From Bifidobacterium simiarum (GTDB lineage Bacteria; Actinomycetota; Actinomycetes; Actinomycetales; Bifidobacteriaceae): 64,000 nt of DNA. The stretch spans positions 124,001 through 188,000 of the forward strand of contig NZ_PEBK01000006.1 in assembly GCF_002802905.1 (NCBI RefSeq), written 5' to 3'. The translations under genes and the position numbers were made by a program. The notes below the pieces were generated by a model, which did not search any database, was not told where the DNA came from, and was given only the letters and a program-made list of their open reading frames with translations. Positions 37,401 through 48,260 of this stretch are shown here, one piece after another (position 1 is the stretch's first letter; every line of letters starts with the position of its first letter).

Positions 37401-37426
37401 TGACTCTGACGTACCCGTGCCATCAC
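34421..37426 (-). CDS. ABC transporter permease, FtsX type
   Basis: 1001 residues. One hydrophobic segment near the N-terminus (VLLIMLPVTALIAGIAMTTA) is followed by a large extracytoplasmic domain. A block of membrane helices around 340-450, more near 480-545, and a C-terminal FtsX bundle (about 850-990) complete it. This architecture fits MacB-like or peptide-export permeases of Gram-positives. It overlaps the ATPase gene by 4 nt (ATGA). Substrate unknown; defence against antimicrobial peptides is a possible role. Confidence 0.88.
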   Translation of the reverse strand: MMARVRQSHGFAGGPVAVIITVLRRWRPVLCMGWRDAVRHRARTVFSVLLIMLPVTALIAGIAMTTAVAANRERTLETIPAGAQAVITATAVTRSNQPFPQLPEGASGVWIDDVGQVPATADEMLRCLPEGTVLLPFYQSRRLLATTGTSMRPGEQSEAGARVAVSGRTIASTTTVTMTEAGGEALRRLMPATSSGRMPRNGAEIVVSTALADRLRLAVGDTVTFTAPPFQGYMDTSGRIDDVIEDSQRAWRVSGLVRDDDSRAWGLAGWMSTMVERDHAGVDGHYLAVGARPITWGQVRRLNALQAFAVSRHVLTDGYPAAGDRYPVRLDPRVVLDRTVSLGIAALLGAATMLCLVTPAFSVSADQQRRTLGLAAASGAGPRDLRRIVTSQGIVIGLIGGVLGTLLGVAVMMLVVPRYRSISVGETLGSFPWPMLGLTLLMAVAIGYVATLLPARRVGRLNPVDALKDNPSESFRSPRRRRVATIALHASGPVLIVGAVACGAASLTLPIPHLDRGGSATVPMLLLAACVTLTVVGLIQLVRSLAAASSVLGGNAPLSLRLALRDASRHHHRFVPAATAVLVTVTMASYSLTLVGSTFANARDNTGEAVVGDHAMIVSASVPISNDYDRMVVADAVDALARQYPVSAHQPLYAAAMPKADYGADRQGMRRNESRRLPVARALLPRSAPECSDDQGQDTASVIYPGAPVRCVDFSAANPRSMHGISMINADTEMLVVSGDAMRLSGYPDAERMARTIEAGGVVVNDAAQVVDGRVELAVAPWSSGLPDRNNATRIVSKRAVFVRGFYPLAMSERTARGLGFTEFRYIGEYVDFAPRSGFMSGFMTMDGAIASVRSDHPLVQTTEYRGLRDAPIALLPTALLAAFALVATTVSLLLARTQTRRDMATMHAVGASPGFLRRLGFAQSGLILLTGIPAGMAAGLALGWFHVAWNRRIGLDGAWLHTDPVWPVQAMLVTGIVALALPLAAAVTGPPRDLTRRMID

Positions 37427-38274
37427 GCACCCCCGATCGACGATGCATCCAACAGCATGTCCACGTCCGACGGACCCGTATCGTCGACGATACGGCCATC
37501 ACGCAGGAACACCGTACGATCGGCCCACGCCGCAAACCGTGGTTCATGCGTGACCAACAGCACGGCGGCGCCGTCATCGGCCCGACGACGCAACACCTCG
37601 AGGATCGCAGTGCCGGCATGGGAATCCAACGCGCCGGTCGGCTCATCGGCCAGCAGCAGACGACGCTCACCCACCAACGCCCGGGCAATGGCCACTCGCT
37701 GCGCCTGACCGCCGGACATATCCTCGGGAAGCCGATCCGCCAACTCGGCCACACCCACCTCGTCAAGGGCACGCAACGCCGAGGCCGCGGCCCGGCGCGC
37801 GCCCCACCCATCCAACTCCAAGGGAAACTGCACGTTCTCCCGAGCCGTCAGACCGGGCAGCAGATTGAAATCCTGAAACACATAGCCGATGGAACGACGC
37901 CGCTCCGCCGCGCGCCCCGCAGCGTTCAGCGTGGCCAGATCACGTCCCTCGACAAGCACCCGGCCACCGGTGGGCGTATCCAATCCGCCGGCAAGATTCA
38001 GCAGCGTCGACTTGCCCGAACCGCTGGGACCCATGATCGCCACGAACTCGCCCGGATGCAGTACGAGATTCGCATGTAGCAGCGCCTCGACCCGTCTGGC
38101 ACCCTCGCCATGGACGCGGGAAACGTCCTGCATGACAAGAACCGGCCGTACGGAGGAACCGGACGACGACTGCGAAGACGACGATTGATGAGGCGACGAT
38201 TGAGAAGAGGAGGAAAAGGACGGGGCAGGTGCGGAGGAGACATCGTGCGGCTGCCCGAATCGTGAAGTGACCAT
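37423..38274 (-). CDS. ABC transporter ATP-binding protein
   Basis: 283 residues from the ATG at 38274; a TTG seven codons earlier is possible. The first 45 residues are a Ser-rich linker (runs of SSSSQSS). A standard LolD/MacB-type ATPase follows, with Walker A GPSGSGKST, Q-loop VFQDFNLLPG, signature MSGGQAQRVAIARAL and Walker B LLLADEPTGALD. It partners the FtsX permease translated after it. The PadR gene lies just upstream in the same direction, so the three probably form one unit. Confidence 0.92.
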   Translation of the reverse strand: MVTSRFGQPHDVSSAPAPSFSSSSQSSPHQSSSSQSSSGSSVRPVLVMQDVSRVHGEGARRVEALLHANLVLHPGEFVAIMGPSGSGKSTLLNLAGGLDTPTGGRVLVEGRDLATLNAAGRAAERRRSIGYVFQDFNLLPGLTARENVQFPLELDGWGARRAAASALRALDEVGVAELADRLPEDMSGGQAQRVAIARALVGERRLLLADEPTGALDSHAGTAILEVLRRRADDGAAVLLVTHEPRFAAWADRTVFLRDGRIVDDTGPSDVDMLLDASSIGGA

Positions 38275-38353
38275 GATCGTCTCGTTTCTATCCAAGTGGA
38301 GGGGATGACCGGGAGCAGAGGGAATGACCGGGAGCGGGGGAGCCGCCGTCCGG

Positions 38354-38977
38354 CTATATGCGCGCTCGCAGGCGGTGTTCGTCGATGGTGTCGAGCCAGC
38401 GCAGTTCGGCTTCGGTGGCGAAGATGTGGTGGTCGAGCACCAGCAGGCCGGCGATGTCGTTTTGGGGCAGGGCCCGGCGGGCGAGGGTGACGTCGTGCAG
38501 CAGTCGTTGCAGCGCTGAGCGCTGGCGTTGGATGAGTGCTGTGACGTTCACGCCCGGCGTGGACACGGCGAACGCCAGTTTCATGACCAGTTCGTCGCGG
38601 CCCCGCTGCTCGATGGTGACCGGCGTGCTCCACCATTGCGACACGGCCTCGCGGCCGGTGTCGGTCAGCCGCCATACCGCGGTCGGCTGGGTTCTGACGC
38701 GGCTGGTCGTCGCGGTGCGGGACGGTGCCGTGACGTGGCCTGTCGCATGCGGGTCGACGGCCGTCGTCGTGGCCGCGGCTTCTTTGATGGCGTCGGACGC
38801 TTCGTCCGGGCATTGCTCGATCAGGCCGTCCCGGTGCAGTCGTTGCAGGGTGGTGGAGACCTGGCCGATGTTGAGCGGCCAGGTCTCGCTGGTGGTGGCG
38901 TCGAATTCCTTCTTGAGCTGGTAGGCGCTGGCGGGGCTTCGTTGCAGCAGCGCCAGCAATGCTTCCTTGATGGCCAT
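38354..38977 (-). CDS. PadR-family transcriptional regulator
   Basis: 207 residues. The N-terminal winged helix (MAIKEALLALLQRSPASAYQ, VSTTLQRLHRDGLIEQ) is of PadR type. A Thr/Ala-rich insert near residues 65-100 interrupts the wing region, then a helical C-terminal dimerisation domain follows. Two GGTTAC-N3-GTAACC palindromes lie 60-100 bp upstream, good candidates for autoregulation. ABC exporters beside PadR genes are a common pairing. The ATG follows GGAGAACGCG. Confidence 0.9.
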   Translation of the reverse strand: MAIKEALLALLQRSPASAYQLKKEFDATTSETWPLNIGQVSTTLQRLHRDGLIEQCPDEASDAIKEAAATTTAVDPHATGHVTAPSRTATTSRVRTQPTAVWRLTDTGREAVSQWWSTPVTIEQRGRDELVMKLAFAVSTPGVNVTALIQRQRSALQRLLHDVTLARRALPQNDIAGLLVLDHHIFATEAELRWLDTIDEHRLRARI

Positions 38978-39036
38978 CGCGTTCTCCGATCGATTGGCGG
39001 ATGCAGGCGGGTATTCGGTAGTGGTTACCTGATAGT

Positions 39037-39077
39037 GGTTACTCGGTAACCTCTTGCCTACAGGTTACCCGGTAACC
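39037..39077. promoter_or_regulatory. Twin palindromic operators of the PadR gene
   Basis: GGTTACTCGGTAACC (39037-39051) and GGTTACCCGGTAACC (39063-39077) are two 15-bp palindromes 26 bp apart centre to centre. A further half-site GGTTAC is at 39023. The spacing places both on nearly one face of the helix. Confidence 0.75.
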
Positions 39078-39285
39078 ATCCGATGACCCAATCGTTCGGA
39101 GGGATGACATGCCGGGGGATCGGGGATGGACTGTCGCGGATCGCGGCGTTCAACGCATGGGCATACAAAAAGGACCCGCCGCCGCGATGGCAAGCAGGTC
39201 CTTATCTTCATTTCAGTCTCGATACACCATCACTGTACGCTTCATGAAATTCGGCGATGCATGTTGAACCGATTGAGATGAAATG

Positions 39286-39340
39286 TCCTGATGCGTGCGG
39301 TAGCAAGGCGTGGGACATGAAGGCGTACAAAGGTACGTCG
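39286..39340 (-). repeat. Truncated copy of the stop-codon palindrome element
   Basis: TGCGTGCGGTAGCAAGGCG and GGCGTACAAAGGTACGTCGA match the core of the complete element at 39376-39482 in the same orientation, but the other half is missing. About 180 bp before it (39085-39285) hold no gene; AAGGACC/GGTCCTT arms at 39170-39201 form one weak hairpin. Confidence 0.6.
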
Positions 39341-39375
39341 ACCGAGGAGTAACGAATAGGAATGTTCGTCGCCAA

Positions 39376-39475
39376 GGAGTGATGTGATGACGCGTGCGGT
39401 AGCAAGGCGCGGGAGACGAAGGCGTACAAAGGTACGTCGAGTCTCCCGCAACGCGGCTAACGCTCCGTCATCACA

Positions 39476-39482
<7 letters not shown>
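39376..39482 (-). repeat. Long palindromic element spanning the guaA stop codon
   Basis: Outer arms GGAGTGATGTGATGACG (39376-39392) and its exact complement (39466-39482) are 17 bp. The second arm contains the guaA stop and last codon. Inner stems include GCGGGAGAC/GTCTCCCGC and GTAC-CTTT-GTAC. The core between them is shared with elements at 57078 and 57953. Confidence 0.8.
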
Positions 39483-41038
<1,556 letters not shown>

Positions 41039-41571
41039 GGATAATCCTCCCGATTGATTGGATTTGCGGGGATGTATTGGATGTGTCGATTATGTCCGCC
41101 GATGGCGACATCTGGGCGTCGCATAACAATATGAAAACAACGTTGGCGCATGTTTCCGGCGGCGTCGCCGGTCGCTGATCCGGTACGGTTGCGGGCACAT
41201 CTCCCCACTTCATTGTGTCCGCTTCGTTAACGACACGCCAGACGATTCGTAACAGCGCTTGCGCAGATTCGCGTGATCATTTTTTCGATTTCAATGCAAA
41301 TGACGGCAACCGGAAACCGTTCATTTCCCAATGTCTCCCAGCTTTTTCACAGCCGATCCGACTTCACAAATACCGCTCTGCTATGAAAAGTTTTCCAACA
41401 AAACAGAACATCGAAACGAACATCGTCCGCGGATAAAGTCCGATCGTTCCCCTACTGTGGAAGGCAATTGGGAATGAGTTCCTATTGCACGTTCCAATTC
41501 AACGGGCACAAGGGATTCGGTCCCGAGAAAATAACCGATCGCACATACTGTGCAGAAGTACAGGAGTACAC
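41039..41571. promoter_or_regulatory. Divergent control region guaA / xfp
   Basis: 533 bp without a gene, AT-richer than the surroundings, holding both promoters. In the xfp leader GCAATTGGGAA (41464-41474) and TTCCTATTGC (41479-41488) form an imperfect hairpin. I see no convincing -35/-10 pair to assign. The length suggests a strong, regulated promoter for xfp. Confidence 0.5.
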
Positions 41572-44049
41572 ATGACGAGTCCTGTTATTGGCACCCCCTG
41601 GAAGAAGCTCAACGCTCCCGTTTCCGAGGACACCCTGGAAGCCGTTGACAAGTATTGGCGAGTCGCCAACTACCTTTCCATCGGCCAGATCTACCTCCGC
41701 AGCAACCCGCTGATGAAGGAGCCCTTCACCCGTGAGGATGTGAAGCACCGCCTGGTCGGCCACTGGGGCACCACCCCGGGCCTGAACTTCCTCATCGGCC
41801 ACATCAACCGTCTGATCGCTGACCACCAGCAGAACACGGTCATCATCATGGGACCGGGCCACGGTGGCCCCGCCGGCACCTCCCAGTCCTACATCGACGG
41901 CACCTACACCGAATACTTCCCGAAGATCACCAAGGACGAAGCTGGCCTGCAGAAGTTCTTCCGCCAGTTCTCCTACCCGGGCGGCATCCCCTCCCACTAC
42001 GCTCCGGAGACCCCGGGCTCCATCCATGAGGGTGGCGAGCTGGGTTACGCCCTGTCCCACGCCTACGGCGCCGTGATGAACAACCCGAGCCTGTTCGTGC
42101 CCTGCATCGTCGGCGACGGCGAGGCCGAGACCGGCCCGCTGGCCACCGGCTGGCAGTCCAACAAGCTCGTCAACCCGCGCACCGACGGCATCGTGCTGCC
42201 GATCCTGCACCTCAACGGCTACAAGATCGCCAACCCGACGATCCTCTCCCGCATCTCCGACGAGGAGCTGCACGAGTTCTTCCACGGCATGGGCTACGAG
42301 CCGTACGAGTTCGTCGCCGGCTTCGACGACGAGGACCACCTGTCGATCCACCGCCGCTTCGCCGAGCTGTTCGAGACCGTCTTCGACGAGATCTGCGACA
42401 TCAAGGCCACGGCCAACACCGACGACGTGCACCGTCCGTTCTACCCGATGATCATCTTCCGCACCCCGAAGGGCTGGACCTGCCCGAAGTTCATCGACGG
42501 CAAGAAGACCGAGGGCTCCTGGCGTTCCCACCAGGTGCCGCTGGCCTCCGCCCGCGACACCGAGGAGCACTTCAACGTGCTCAAGAAGTGGCTGCAGTCC
42601 TACAAGCCCGAGGAGCTGTTCGACGACAAGGGCGCCATCCGCCCCGAGGTCACCAAGTTCATGCCGCAGGGCGAACTGCGCATCGGCGAGAACCCGAACG
42701 CCAACGGCGGCCGCATCCGCGAGGACCTGAAGCTGCCGAAGCTCGAGGACTACGAGGTCAAGGAAGTCGCCAAGTACGGCCACGGCTGGGGCCAGCTCGA
42801 GGCCACCCGTCGTCTCGGCGTGTACACCCGCGACGTCATCAAGAACAACCCGGACTCCTTCCGCATCTTCGGACCGGACGAGACCGCGTCCAACCGTCTG
42901 CAGGCCTCCTACGAGGTCACCAACAAGCAGTGGGACGCCGGCTACCTGTCGGAGCAGGTCGATGAGCACATGGCCGTCACCGGTCAGGTCGTCGAGCAGC
43001 TCTCCGAGCACCAGATGGAAGGCTTCCTGGAGGGCTACCTGCTCACCGGTCGTCACGGCATCTGGAGCTCCTACGAGTCCTTCGTGCACGTGATCGACTC
43101 CATGCTCAACCAGCACGCCAAGTGGCTCGAGGCCACCGTGCGCGAGATCCCGTGGCGCAAGCCGATCGCCTCCCTGAACCTGCTCGTCACCTCCCACGTG
43201 TGGCGTCAGGATCACAACGGCTTCTCCCACCAGGATCCGGGTGTGACCTCCCTGCTGCTGAACAAGTGCTACAACAACGATCACGTGATCGGCATCTACT
43301 TCGCCGCCGACGCCAACATGCTGCTGGCCGTGGGCGAGAAGTGCTACAAGTCCACCAACAAGATCAACGCCATCATCGCCGGCAAGCAGCCGGCCGCCAC
43401 CTGGCTGACCCTCGACGAGGCTCGCGCCGAGCTCGAGAAGGGTGCCGCCGAGTGGAAGTGGGCCTCCAACGTGGACTCCAACGACGATGTCGATGTCGTG
43501 CTGGCCTCCGCCGGCGACGTCCCGACCCAGGAGATCATGGCCGCCGCCGACAAGCTGGCCGATCTGGGCATCAAGTTCAAGGTCGTCAACGTGGTTGATC
43601 TGCTGAGCCTGCAGTCCGCCAAGGACAACGACGAGGCCCTGTCCGACGAGGAGTTCTCCGAGCTCTTCACCGCCGACAAGCCCGTCCTGTTCGCCTACCA
43701 CTCCTACGCCCACGACGTGCGTGGTCTGATCTACGATCGCCCGAACCACGACAACTTCAACGTCCACGGCTACGAGGAGCAGGGCTCCACCACCACCCCG
43801 TACGACATGGTTCGCGTGAACAACATCGACCGCTACGAGCTGACCGCCGAGGCCCTGCGCATGGTCGATGCTGAGAAGTACGCCGACGAGATCAAGAAGC
43901 TCGAGGACTTCCGCATCGAAGCCTTCAACTTCGCGGTCGACAACGGCTACGATCACCCGGACTACACCGACTGGGTGTGGCACGGCGTTGACGCCAACAA
44001 GGCTGGCGCCATCTCCGCCACCGCCGCCACCGCCGGCGACAACGAGTGA
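41572..44049 (+). CDS. xfp: Xylulose-5-phosphate/fructose-6-phosphate phosphoketolase
   Basis: 825 residues, the key enzyme of the bifid shunt. With thiamine diphosphate and phosphate it splits xylulose 5-phosphate to acetyl phosphate and glyceraldehyde 3-phosphate, and fructose 6-phosphate to acetyl phosphate and erythrose 4-phosphate. [18 protein letters not shown] and the ThDP site [14 protein letters not shown] are diagnostic. The start at 41572 follows ACAGGAGTACAC. Codon use is highly biased, as in a very highly expressed gene. A palindrome and a strong terminator follow. Confidence 0.98.
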   Translation: MTSPVIGTPWKKLNAPVSEDTLEAVDKYWRVANYLSIGQIYLRSNPLMKEPFTREDVKHRLVGHWGTTPGLNFLIGHINRLIADHQQNTVIIMGPGHGGPAGTSQSYIDGTYTEYFPKITKDEAGLQKFFRQFSYPGGIPSHYAPETPGSIHEGGELGYALSHAYGAVMNNPSLFVPCIVGDGEAETGPLATGWQSNKLVNPRTDGIVLPILHLNGYKIANPTILSRISDEELHEFFHGMGYEPYEFVAGFDDEDHLSIHRRFAELFETVFDEICDIKATANTDDVHRPFYPMIIFRTPKGWTCPKFIDGKKTEGSWRSHQVPLASARDTEEHFNVLKKWLQSYKPEELFDDKGAIRPEVTKFMPQGELRIGENPNANGGRIREDLKLPKLEDYEVKEVAKYGHGWGQLEATRRLGVYTRDVIKNNPDSFRIFGPDETASNRLQASYEVTNKQWDAGYLSEQVDEHMAVTGQVVEQLSEHQMEGFLEGYLLTGRHGIWSSYESFVHVIDSMLNQHAKWLEATVREIPWRKPIASLNLLVTSHVWRQDHNGFSHQDPGVTSLLLNKCYNNDHVIGIYFAADANMLLAVGEKCYKSTNKINAIIAGKQPAATWLTLDEARAELEKGAAEWKWASNVDSNDDVDVVLASAGDVPTQEIMAAADKLADLGIKFKVVNVVDLLSLQSAKDNDEALSDEEFSELFTADKPVLFAYHSYAHDVRGLIYDRPNHDNFNVHGYEEQGSTTTPYDMVRVNNIDRYELTAEALRMVDAEKYADEIKKLEDFRIEAFNFAVDNGYDHPDYTDWVWHGVDANKAGAISATAATAGDNE

Positions 44050-44075
44050 GATTGATCACAATCTGATTCGTTACT

Positions 44076-44093
44076 AGGCTCTGATCAGAGCCT
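44076..44093. promoter_or_regulatory. 18-bp perfect palindrome after xfp
   Basis: AGGCTCTGATCAGAGCCT has no spacer and lies 27 nt after the xfp stop, 1 nt before the terminator stem. It could extend the RNA 3' structure or be a protein site. Confidence 0.5.
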
Positions 44094-44094
44094 G

Positions 44095-44131
44095 AAAAGG
44101 CCCCTTCCCGAGTTTTGGGAAGGGGCCTTTT
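44095..44131 (+). terminator. Terminator after xfp
   Basis: AAAAGGCCCCTTCCC and its exact complement flank a GAGTTTT loop and end in TTTT; a 15-bp stem. Confidence 0.92.
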
Positions 44132-44326
44132 CGTTGTCATTCCAGTCGTTCCAAGGGTTTTCCGTCGTCGATGCCATCGATTGCACGGCTTCGGGCAAAT
44201 GACGGCAACAATGGTCAACAACCGTGCGAGGTCAATGCGCGAACTTAGAATGATCAATGGTTGCAATGCAATGTTGCCGCACCTCAGTCCCACCGACTGA
44301 TGACCACATGCATAAGGAGTTTGACC

Positions 44327-45997
44327 GTGAGTCTTACCAGTGTGTACATCGCTAGCCCGGAAGCCGCCAATGGCCGCAACGTCGTCGCCTATGGCGTGAT
44401 CTCCGCCCTTGCCTCCCAGTACAAGACCGGCGTGTTCCGCCCGGCCGTCTGCAAGAAGGACACCTTCACCGACGTGCTGCTCGAGGCCGCCAACGCCGGC
44501 CAGAGCCGTGAGCAGGCCGTGGGCGTGTGTCCGTGCGCCGCCCGCGAGGACAAGGAAGGCGCCCGCGGTGACATCGTCCGTAAGTACTCCGCCGCCGTCG
44601 CCGAAGTCGATCCGGAAGCCGTCGTCGTGGTCGGCACCGACAAGTCCAGCGTGTTCGATCCCGAGGCCTTCTCCTTCAACGCCGCCGTCGCCGCCGATCT
44701 CAAGGCCCCCGTCTTCCTCGCCGTCTGCGGTCTGTCCCGCGACGCCAAGCAGGTGCAGGCCACCGTCGAGGCCTGCACCAAGAGCGTCAAGGACGCCGGA
44801 CAGACCGTCGCCGGCGTGTTCGTCACCGGCACCGCCGATGACAAGGCCGAAGCCGTCAAGGAGGCGCTCTCCGAGTACCCCGCCCCGGTGTGGACCGTCC
44901 CGGCCCACGACTGCGGCACCAAGGAGGAGGCCGACGCCGCCCTCGCCGACTTCGAATCCCACGCCCCCGCCGCCCAGGTGCTGGCCGCCCTGAACCAGAG
45001 CTTCGAGCAGCCCGTCACCCCGTACGCCTTCCAGACCGACCTGCTCAACAAGGCCAAGGCCGCCAAGAAGACCATCGTCCTGCCCGAGGGCGAGGAGGAC
45101 CGCATCATCAAGGCCGCCGACTACCTGCTCGAGCGCGACATCGTCAACCTGATCATCGTCGGCGAGAAGGATCAGATCCTCGCCCGCGGCAAGGAGCTCG
45201 GCCTCAACTCCCTCGAGAAAGCCAGCTTCCAGTCCATGAACGACGAGGAGGTCCTCGCCCCGATGACCGAAAAGCTCTGCGAGCTTCGCGCCAAGAAGGG
45301 CATGACTCCGGAGCAGGCCCGCAAGCAGCTGACCGACGCCAGCTACTTCGGCACCATGCTCGTGGTGCTCGGCAAGGCCGACGGCCTCGTCTCCGGCTCC
45401 ATCAACTCCACCGCCAACACCGTGCGTCCGGCCCTGCAGGTCATCAAGACCAAGCCCGGCCAGAAGCTCGTCTCCGGCGCGTTCCTCATGTGCTTCAAGG
45501 ATCACGTGGCCGTGTTCGCCGACTGCGCCATCAACCTCAACCCGAACGCCGAGCAGCTGGCCGAGATCGCCATCCAGTCCGCCGAGACCGCCAAGGCCTT
45601 CGGCATCGACCCGAAGGTCGGCATGCTGTCCTACTCCACCCTCGGCTCCGGCAAGGGCCCGGACGTGGATCTGGTCGAGGAGGCCACCTCCATCGTCAAG
45701 CAGAACGCCCCCGACCTTGACGTCGTCGGCTCCATCCAGTTCGACGCCGCCTGGTCGCCGGTCGTGGCGGCCACCAAGGCCAAGGGCAACGACGTCGCCG
45801 GTCACGTCAACGTGTTCGTGTTCCCCGACCTGTGCGCCGGCAACATCGGCTACAAGGCCGTCCAGCGCTCCTCCGGCGCCCTGGCCATCGGCCCGGTGCT
45901 GCAGGGCCTGAACAAGCCGGTGAACGATCTGTCCCGCGGCGCCAACGTCGAGGACATCATCAACACCGTGGCACTGACCGCCGTCACCGCCCAGTGA
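44327..45997 (+). CDS. pta: Phosphate acetyltransferase
   Basis: 556 residues. Interconverts acetyl phosphate and acetyl-CoA. A short N-terminal regulatory part (VYIASPEAANGRNVVAYG, DRTGG-like fold) precedes the catalytic domain: LPEGEEDRIIKAADYLLER, LVVLGKADGLVSGSINSTAN, RSSGALAIGPVLQGLNKPVN. The start is GTG at 44327, 7 nt after AAGGAGT; earlier in-frame ATGs lack a site. It forms the second branch for acetyl phosphate from Xfp, next to AckA. Confidence 0.96.
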   Translation: MSLTSVYIASPEAANGRNVVAYGVISALASQYKTGVFRPAVCKKDTFTDVLLEAANAGQSREQAVGVCPCAAREDKEGARGDIVRKYSAAVAEVDPEAVVVVGTDKSSVFDPEAFSFNAAVAADLKAPVFLAVCGLSRDAKQVQATVEACTKSVKDAGQTVAGVFVTGTADDKAEAVKEALSEYPAPVWTVPAHDCGTKEEADAALADFESHAPAAQVLAALNQSFEQPVTPYAFQTDLLNKAKAAKKTIVLPEGEEDRIIKAADYLLERDIVNLIIVGEKDQILARGKELGLNSLEKASFQSMNDEEVLAPMTEKLCELRAKKGMTPEQARKQLTDASYFGTMLVVLGKADGLVSGSINSTANTVRPALQVIKTKPGQKLVSGAFLMCFKDHVAVFADCAINLNPNAEQLAEIAIQSAETAKAFGIDPKVGMLSYSTLGSGKGPDVDLVEEATSIVKQNAPDLDVVGSIQFDAAWSPVVAATKAKGNDVAGHVNVFVFPDLCAGNIGYKAVQRSSGALAIGPVLQGLNKPVNDLSRGANVEDIINTVALTAVTAQ

Positions 45998-46044
45998 TGA
46001 TCCGATCGTCCGCCATCGCCGTGTGACGCGAAGAGTCACACGCG

Positions 46045-46078
46045 AAAGGGCCACGGTGTGAAAGCCGTGGCCCTTTTT
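46045..46078 (+). terminator. Terminator after pta
   Basis: AAAGGGCCACGG and CCGTGGCCC form a strong stem with an 8-nt loop, followed by TTTTT. A smaller hairpin GTGTGAC/GTCACAC precedes it at 46021-46040. Confidence 0.9.
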
Positions 46079-46192
46079 CTGTTCCCGGGTGGTTCAATGG
46101 TGATGACATATGGCGATCGGCATATACGGCGATCGGCGCACGATGATGGCATGAGCCGGACCGGTATGATCCATGTCCGTAAGGAGCGAATG

Positions 46193-46978
46193 ATGACGGA
46201 TGACGAACGGAACACGCGGCAGAGCATACGGCAGTGGGAGGAGCAGACGGCGCTGGTGACCGGCGCCGGTCAGGGTATCGGACGTGCCATCGCCCTCGCC
46301 CTGGCCGGCAAGGGCGTACGCGTCGCGGTGAACGACATCAACGCCGACACCGCACGCGACACCGTCTCCGTGATCGCCGAGCGTGGGGGAGAGGCGATGC
46401 CGGTCGTCGGCGACGTCGCCGACGACGAGGTGGTGGCCGGCATCCATCAGGTCATCGCCGACCGATGGGGAGGTGCGGACATCCTCGTCAACAACGCGGG
46501 CATCATCCTCACCCAGCCGCTGCAGGAGGTCACCCCGGAGCAGTGGGACCGCATCCTTGCGGTGAACCTCAGGGCCCAGTTCCTCAACATCATCCACGCG
46601 GCGCCGCACATGGCCGACAACGGATACGGCCGCATCGTCAACATCTCGTCGATCGCGGCGAAGCACGGCGGCGGATACCTCGGCAACGTGGCCTACGGCG
46701 CCTCCAAGGCCGGCGTCGCCACGCTCACCCGCGGTGCGGCCCGTGAATACGCGCCGCAGGGCATCACCGTCAACGCGATCATGCCCGGCCTCACCCACAC
46801 GCCGATGACCGACTCGATGAGCGACGAGAAGCGTGCGGCGATCATCTCGGGCATGCGGATCAAGCGCGCGGCCGAGCCGGAGGAGATCGCCCGCGCGGTG
46901 CTGTTCCTCGCCGCCCCCGAGGCCGGCTTCATCACCGGTGAGACCATCGACGTCGACGGCGGCGCCTCGTTGGACTGA
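46193..46978 (+). CDS. Short-chain dehydrogenase/reductase (FabG-like)
   Basis: 261 residues. The NAD(P) site TGAGQGIGRAIA, NNAG motif in DILVNNAGI, catalytic Ser in VNISSIAAKHGG and YGASKAG (Tyr/Lys) are intact. DVDGGASLD ends the chain as in sugar- or 3-oxoacyl reductases. The ATG at 46193 has AAGGAG 6 nt upstream (ATG at 46190 also possible). Asp in AVNDINADTA after the second strand suggests NAD(H). Substrate unknown; it converges with a 3-hydroxyacyl-CoA dehydrogenase. Confidence 0.88.
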   Translation: MTDDERNTRQSIRQWEEQTALVTGAGQGIGRAIALALAGKGVRVAVNDINADTARDTVSVIAERGGEAMPVVGDVADDEVVAGIHQVIADRWGGADILVNNAGIILTQPLQEVTPEQWDRILAVNLRAQFLNIIHAAPHMADNGYGRIVNISSIAAKHGGGYLGNVAYGASKAGVATLTRGAAREYAPQGITVNAIMPGLTHTPMTDSMSDEKRAAIISGMRIKRAAEPEEIARAVLFLAAPEAGFITGETIDVDGGASLD

Positions 46979-47029
46979 CGGACTGACCTGGACCGTCGAC
47001 GTCACTTGCCATCGACGGTCACTTGCCGG

Positions 47030-47974
47030 TCACTTGCCGTACTTGTAGAAGCCCTCGCCGGCGTTGATGCCGGTCTTGCCTTCGTCGATGTACCGCTTGA
47101 GCAGTGCGGCCACCTTGCCCTGCACGCTGTCCGGATCCTTGGCGCGCGGATCCAGCATGCCGATGTTGTAGGCGGTGGTCAGTCCTACGACGTCGAGGAT
47201 GCGGAACGGGCCGAGGGGTGCTCCGGTGGCCAGCATCCACGTCTTGTCGATGGTCTCCACGTCGGCCACGTCGGTGGCCAGCAGCGCCTCGGCCGCGCTG
47301 AGGAACGGCACGAGCAGGCTGTTGAGGATGTAGCCCGGCTGCTCCTTGTGCAGCTTGAGCGGGATCATGCCGATCCGCTCCGCGAACTCGACCACGGCAT
47401 CGTATACGACGGGGTCGGTGCCGGGGTGTCCCATGATCTCGGCCGTGTTGTTGCGCCAGATCTCGTTGGCGAAATGCAGCGCCAGATACCGTTCGGGGCG
47501 CCCGGTGTACTCGGCGAACGCGCTGGGCAGCATCGTGGAGGAGTTCGTGACGATCACGGTCTTCTCGGGCAGATGCTTCGCCATCTCGGTGTAGAAGGCG
47601 ATCTTGTCTTGCGGGTTCTCGGAGATCGATTCGATCACCAGATCGGCGTCGGCTGCAGCCTCCTCGTAGCTCGTCGTGTATACGATGCCGTCATGGGCCT
47701 GCTGCGCCCGGGCCTTGAGCCCGTCGAGCTGCTCCGGCGTCGCGTCCTTTGGGGCGAGTCCGCGGCAGTAGGCGGCGGGGTTCGTCTTCATCGCCTCGAG
47801 CGTGCCCTGGTAGATGCCGAGCAGACGATCGAACTTCGGCTTCGCGCGGCCGATCGAGGCCTCGCTTCTGAGCCATACCGTCACGTCGAACCCCTTGTAG
47901 GCGCACTGATAGGCGATCTGGCTTCCCAGCACGCCGCCTCCGGCGACGACGACCTTCCTGACGTCCATATCCAT
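47030..47974 (-). CDS. 3-hydroxyacyl-CoA dehydrogenase family protein
   Basis: 314 residues (or 312 from the ATG at 47968, which has better spacing to AAAGGAG). The Rossmann motif VVAGGGVLGSQIAYQ opens the protein. ESISENPQDKIAFYTEM, TNSSTMLPS and ALHFANEIWRNNTAEI place the catalytic His in the usual position. Bifidobacteria lack classic beta-oxidation, so a role in hydroxybutyryl-CoA or another hydroxyacid is open. It converges with the SDR gene; 50 bp separate them. Confidence 0.88.
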   Translation of the reverse strand: MDMDVRKVVVAGGGVLGSQIAYQCAYKGFDVTVWLRSEASIGRAKPKFDRLLGIYQGTLEAMKTNPAAYCRGLAPKDATPEQLDGLKARAQQAHDGIVYTTSYEEAAADADLVIESISENPQDKIAFYTEMAKHLPEKTVIVTNSSTMLPSAFAEYTGRPERYLALHFANEIWRNNTAEIMGHPGTDPVVYDAVVEFAERIGMIPLKLHKEQPGYILNSLLVPFLSAAEALLATDVADVETIDKTWMLATGAPLGPFRILDVVGLTTAYNIGMLDPRAKDPDSVQGKVAALLKRYIDEGKTGINAGEGFYKYGK

Positions 47975-48149
47975 AACTCCTTTGTGTGTGGATGGGCTCC
48001 GGCCGGGAGCGGTCATCGATGATCGCGCGGATCCGCCCGAAGCGTTACAACGCCCATAGTAACCGGTCGGACCCCGAACGGCGGGAACCGGTTGCCGGTA
48101 TTTGGCATGATCCGCGCGACATGGGTCCGCGAAACCGTCCGAGGGCATG

Positions 48150-48182
48150 AAAAATCCCCTCCGGAACCGTGCCGGAGGGGAT
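48150..48182 (-). terminator. Terminator of the xpt-pbuX operon
   Basis: On the minus strand ATCCCCTCCGG and CCGGAGGGGAT form a perfect 11-bp stem with a 7-nt loop, followed by TTTTT. It lies about 80 nt past the pbuX stop. Confidence 0.88.
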
Positions 48183-48260
48183 CGTATGACGGGGGATCGG
48201 ATGACGGGGTGCGACGTGGATTTCCGTCACTGATGCCCGGGTGTCACATGTTCCTGGCCG

